The notes below the pieces were generated by a model. The model saw only the letters and a program-made list of their open reading frames with translations, did no database searches and had not been told where the DNA came from. Source: CAIYUC01 sp963682005 (GTDB lineage Bacteria > Bacteroidota > Bacteroidia > Bacteroidales > FEN-979). Taken from it: a stretch of 64,000 bases of DNA. The translations under genes were made by a program, and so were the position numbers. The DNA is taken from NCBI GenBank assembly GCA_963682005.1, contig OY820914.1:5022001-5086000 (forward strand). Reading direction: 5' to 3'. Every line of letters starts with the position of its first letter. The stretch's first letter is position 1. Positions 62,257 to 64,000 of this stretch are shown one piece after another.

Positions 62257-62931
62257 ATGACTGCCCCAGTAGATAAAGAAGAATTAAAGAAATTATACAA
62301 CCAGAATTATTTGCAGCCATTCGACAAATGGACTGATGATAACATACAGGTTACCAGCCGGATAATTACTAGGATCAGCCGGTATTTACACCGACAGGGA
62401 TTTAAAATCGAAAGCGCTAAGAAGTCTTTGGACATTGGTTGTGCGAAAGGCTATTATACGGAGTCTTTACGTTGGGCAGGGTTTGTATCTTATGGTCTGG
62501 ATTATTCTGATAATGCTATCGAAATAGCCAGGAAGCTATTCCCTTTATGTAAATTTTCCATAATGGATGGTTTTGATCCTGATCTCAATGACAATTATGA
62601 TTTCATCTTTATGAAAGGGTTTTCCGGCACTAATACCCATGATCTGGGATTTGTGATCGGGATGTGTAATAAATATATTCGGCATTTAAACCCGGGAGGA
62701 TGGTTAGTTGTTGCTTATTCTTCTGATTATTCTGGATTTGAGAAACCAAACGAAACTGCTAACTGGAACATGAAAGAGATTGAGCATGTTTCACAAAACC
62801 TTAACGGAGTTGAATTCGTTGGTCTGGAATATTTCAGTTACCACCCTGTATGGAGGATGATCAGGTTTTTAATGAATTCTATAGGAATTAAAAGGAAAAG
62901 CTTCTTCTATATGATGTTCAAATCAGCATAA
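62257..62931 (+). CDS. Class I SAM-dependent methyltransferase
   Basis: A 224-residue protein. Motif I is SLDIGCAKGYYTESLRWAG (residues about 64-82), followed by LDYSDNAIEIA, and post-I acidic residues fit a class I methyltransferase. Probably methylates a sugar of the second locus. Acceptor unknown. Confidence 0.85.
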   Translation: MTAPVDKEELKKLYNQNYLQPFDKWTDDNIQVTSRIITRISRYLHRQGFKIESAKKSLDIGCAKGYYTESLRWAGFVSYGLDYSDNAIEIARKLFPLCKFSIMDGFDPDLNDNYDFIFMKGFSGTNTHDLGFVIGMCNKYIRHLNPGGWLVVAYSSDYSGFEKPNETANWNMKEIEHVSQNLNGVEFVGLEYFSYHPVWRMIRFLMNSIGIKRKSFFYMMFKSA

Positions 62932-62943
62932 TAATTACCTGTG

Positions 62944-63735
62944 ATGTCACAATTGATCCATGGATTAAAGAAAAAGTTGTTTCAGAAATCGAGATTGTCT
63001 GAGTATAGCTCACTTCTGGATTATGCACTTGAGAATGGATACAAGGTAACTTCATTATCAGATTGGTATGAACATGGTTTTTATCCTGGTCAGAAAGTGT
63101 TGGTTTTGAGGCATGATGTGGATTACAATCCTGCGGGAGCCTATAAAATGTTCCTGATTGAAAAGGAGAAAGGTGTTAAGTCAACATTCTATTTTCGCTG
63201 GTCAACGATGAAAGATTCCGTAGTAAGAAAAATATTAACGGACGGTTTTGAGGTTTCGCTTCATTATGAAACTCTGGCGACTTACTGCAAGAAACATAGA
63301 ATTTATTCAAAGCAGGAGGTGACCGAAGATGTAATGATCAAATGTAAAAAGATGCTAATTAAGGAGATAGGCAAGTTTGAGTCACTATATGGAAAAATCA
63401 AAACGATATGTTCCCATGGTGAGATCTGGAATATGAAAGTTGGCATTCCGAATTATGTAATTCTTAACGAAGAATTTTGTCTGGAGCAAGGAATATTATT
63501 TGAGACTTATGACCAGGCTATTCTTTCAAAATTTTCAAAGTATATTTCCGATAGTTCGATCAATACAAATCATCAATGGAAATACGGAACAACCCCAACT
63601 GAAGCAATAACCAATCATGAGCCAAGTATCTGTATCTTAACACATCCGCATCATTGGGATTATAATATACTTCGAAATTTCATTATGGTCCTTTCTTATT
63701 TGAAAATAAAGATCAAATGGATATGTTCTAAATGA
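62944..63735 (+). CDS. Polysaccharide deacetylase-like protein, paralogue of the one at 34920
   Basis: A 263-residue protein with VLRHDVDYNPAGAYKMF, STFYFRW, SLHYETL and ILTHPHHWDYN, the same altered NodB motif set as at 34920-35687. The two loci in the window thus share a family. A GTG three bases upstream is in frame; the ATG at 62944 is preferred. Confidence 0.75.
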   Translation: MSQLIHGLKKKLFQKSRLSEYSSLLDYALENGYKVTSLSDWYEHGFYPGQKVLVLRHDVDYNPAGAYKMFLIEKEKGVKSTFYFRWSTMKDSVVRKILTDGFEVSLHYETLATYCKKHRIYSKQEVTEDVMIKCKKMLIKEIGKFESLYGKIKTICSHGEIWNMKVGIPNYVILNEEFCLEQGILFETYDQAILSKFSKYISDSSINTNHQWKYGTTPTEAITNHEPSICILTHPHHWDYNILRNFIMVLSYLKIKIKWICSK

Positions 63736-63799
63736 CTAGTAATTTTTATAAGTTTGAATTTAATTGCTAACAATTTCAACTCCAACCATTAAATAATAC

Positions 63800-64000
63800 A
63801 TGCTAACTATTAAAATTACAGGTAATTGGATGAGAAAGTCTACTCCTCGCATTTACCGAGTTATAACAAAATTTTTCAATTTCCTACAAAAAAAGGATTC
63901 TATATATATCATTGACTATCTGGGAGGAAGCTTCAAGGATTACATTTCTAAATACCCTATGGAAGAAAAACTATCATCATTAGTGAAGGGTTTGGATGAA
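63800..64000 (+). CDS. Unrecognised gene, 3' partial (cut by the window end)
   Basis: 67 codons run to the last base without a stop. The N-terminal part is basic and aromatic (STPRIYRVITKFFNFLQKK), followed by SIYIIDYLGGSFKDYIS. ATG at 63800 or 63830 (same frame). The family cannot be told from this fragment; the ending EKLSSLVKGLDE is seen at the N-terminus of some FkbM methyltransferases, so that is a weak guess. It belongs to the second polysaccharide locus. Confidence 0.5.
   Translation, partial: MLTIKITGNWMRKSTPRIYRVITKFFNFLQKKDSIYIIDYLGGSFKDYISKYPMEEKLSSLVKGLDE

Overview
The window comes from a member of the Bacteroidota, most likely class Bacteroidia. The evidence is two proteins with a type IX secretion C-terminal sorting domain, a complete MoxR/DUF58/Bat operon, an UpxY-type antiterminator at the head of a surface-polysaccharide locus, a DUF4783-nadC pair, and promoters of the Bacteroidota type (TTTG, 18-19 nt, TAnnTTTG) in place of E. 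coli-like ones. No plasmid or phage genes are visible, so this looks like chromosome.

Layout: (1) 1-3332 holds the end of a PlsC-like acyltransferase and a GNAT acyltransferase (probably a glycine/ornithine-type aminolipid pair), engB, and a UDP-GlcNAc 2-epimerase. (2) 3444-40029 is one large plus-strand exopolysaccharide/O-antigen locus. It opens with upxY and ends with an initiating sugar transferase and a Wzi-like outer-membrane protein. Inside are nucleotide-sugar enzymes (UDP-sugar dehydrogenase, LegB-like dehydratase, WbpP-like epimerase, a full UDP-L-FucNAc set capE/capF/capG), an amidation module (AsnB, WbpG-like amidotransferase, HisH2, HisF2), a nucleotidyltransferase/DegT/ATP-grasp/DegT module, a Wzx flippase, a Wzy-like polymerase, several glycosyltransferases, deacetylases and acyltransferases. 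(3) 40038-43442 has an orphan exosortase-like protein, tRNA-Glu, a hypothetical protein, a Nudix hydrolase and pyrE. (4) 43518-57648 on the minus strand has two secreted beta-propeller proteins and the bat operon. (5) 57773-60614 has rlmH, a DUF4783 gene, nadC and a YihY/BrkB membrane protein. (6) 60722-64000 starts a second polysaccharide locus (second Wzx, methyltransferase, deacetylase-like protein, and a gene cut by the window end).

Two things stand out. First, genes at 6560-9018 look like a Dlt-type acylation machine for a surface glycan: carrier protein, DltB-sized MBOAT, membrane-anchored SGNH transferase, and a 58-residue single-pass microprotein at 8842-9018 ending in FFYANF. That ending matches the C-terminal acyl-shuttle hexapeptide with a central tyrosine known from DltX. 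No DltA-like ligase lies in the window. Second, short 7- and 8-nt tandem arrays recur across the polysaccharide locus. Two pairs of inverted 8-nt arrays bracket genes for four-helix-bundle (S23/IVP-like) proteins, one intact and one frameshifted. A third inverted pair has no gene between its arms. A 7-nt array has entered capF in frame between its two enzyme domains. Together these suggest an undescribed small cassette or repeat-insertion process.

Coordinates, motifs and starts were read by eye. Family names rest on recognised motifs, not on database searches.
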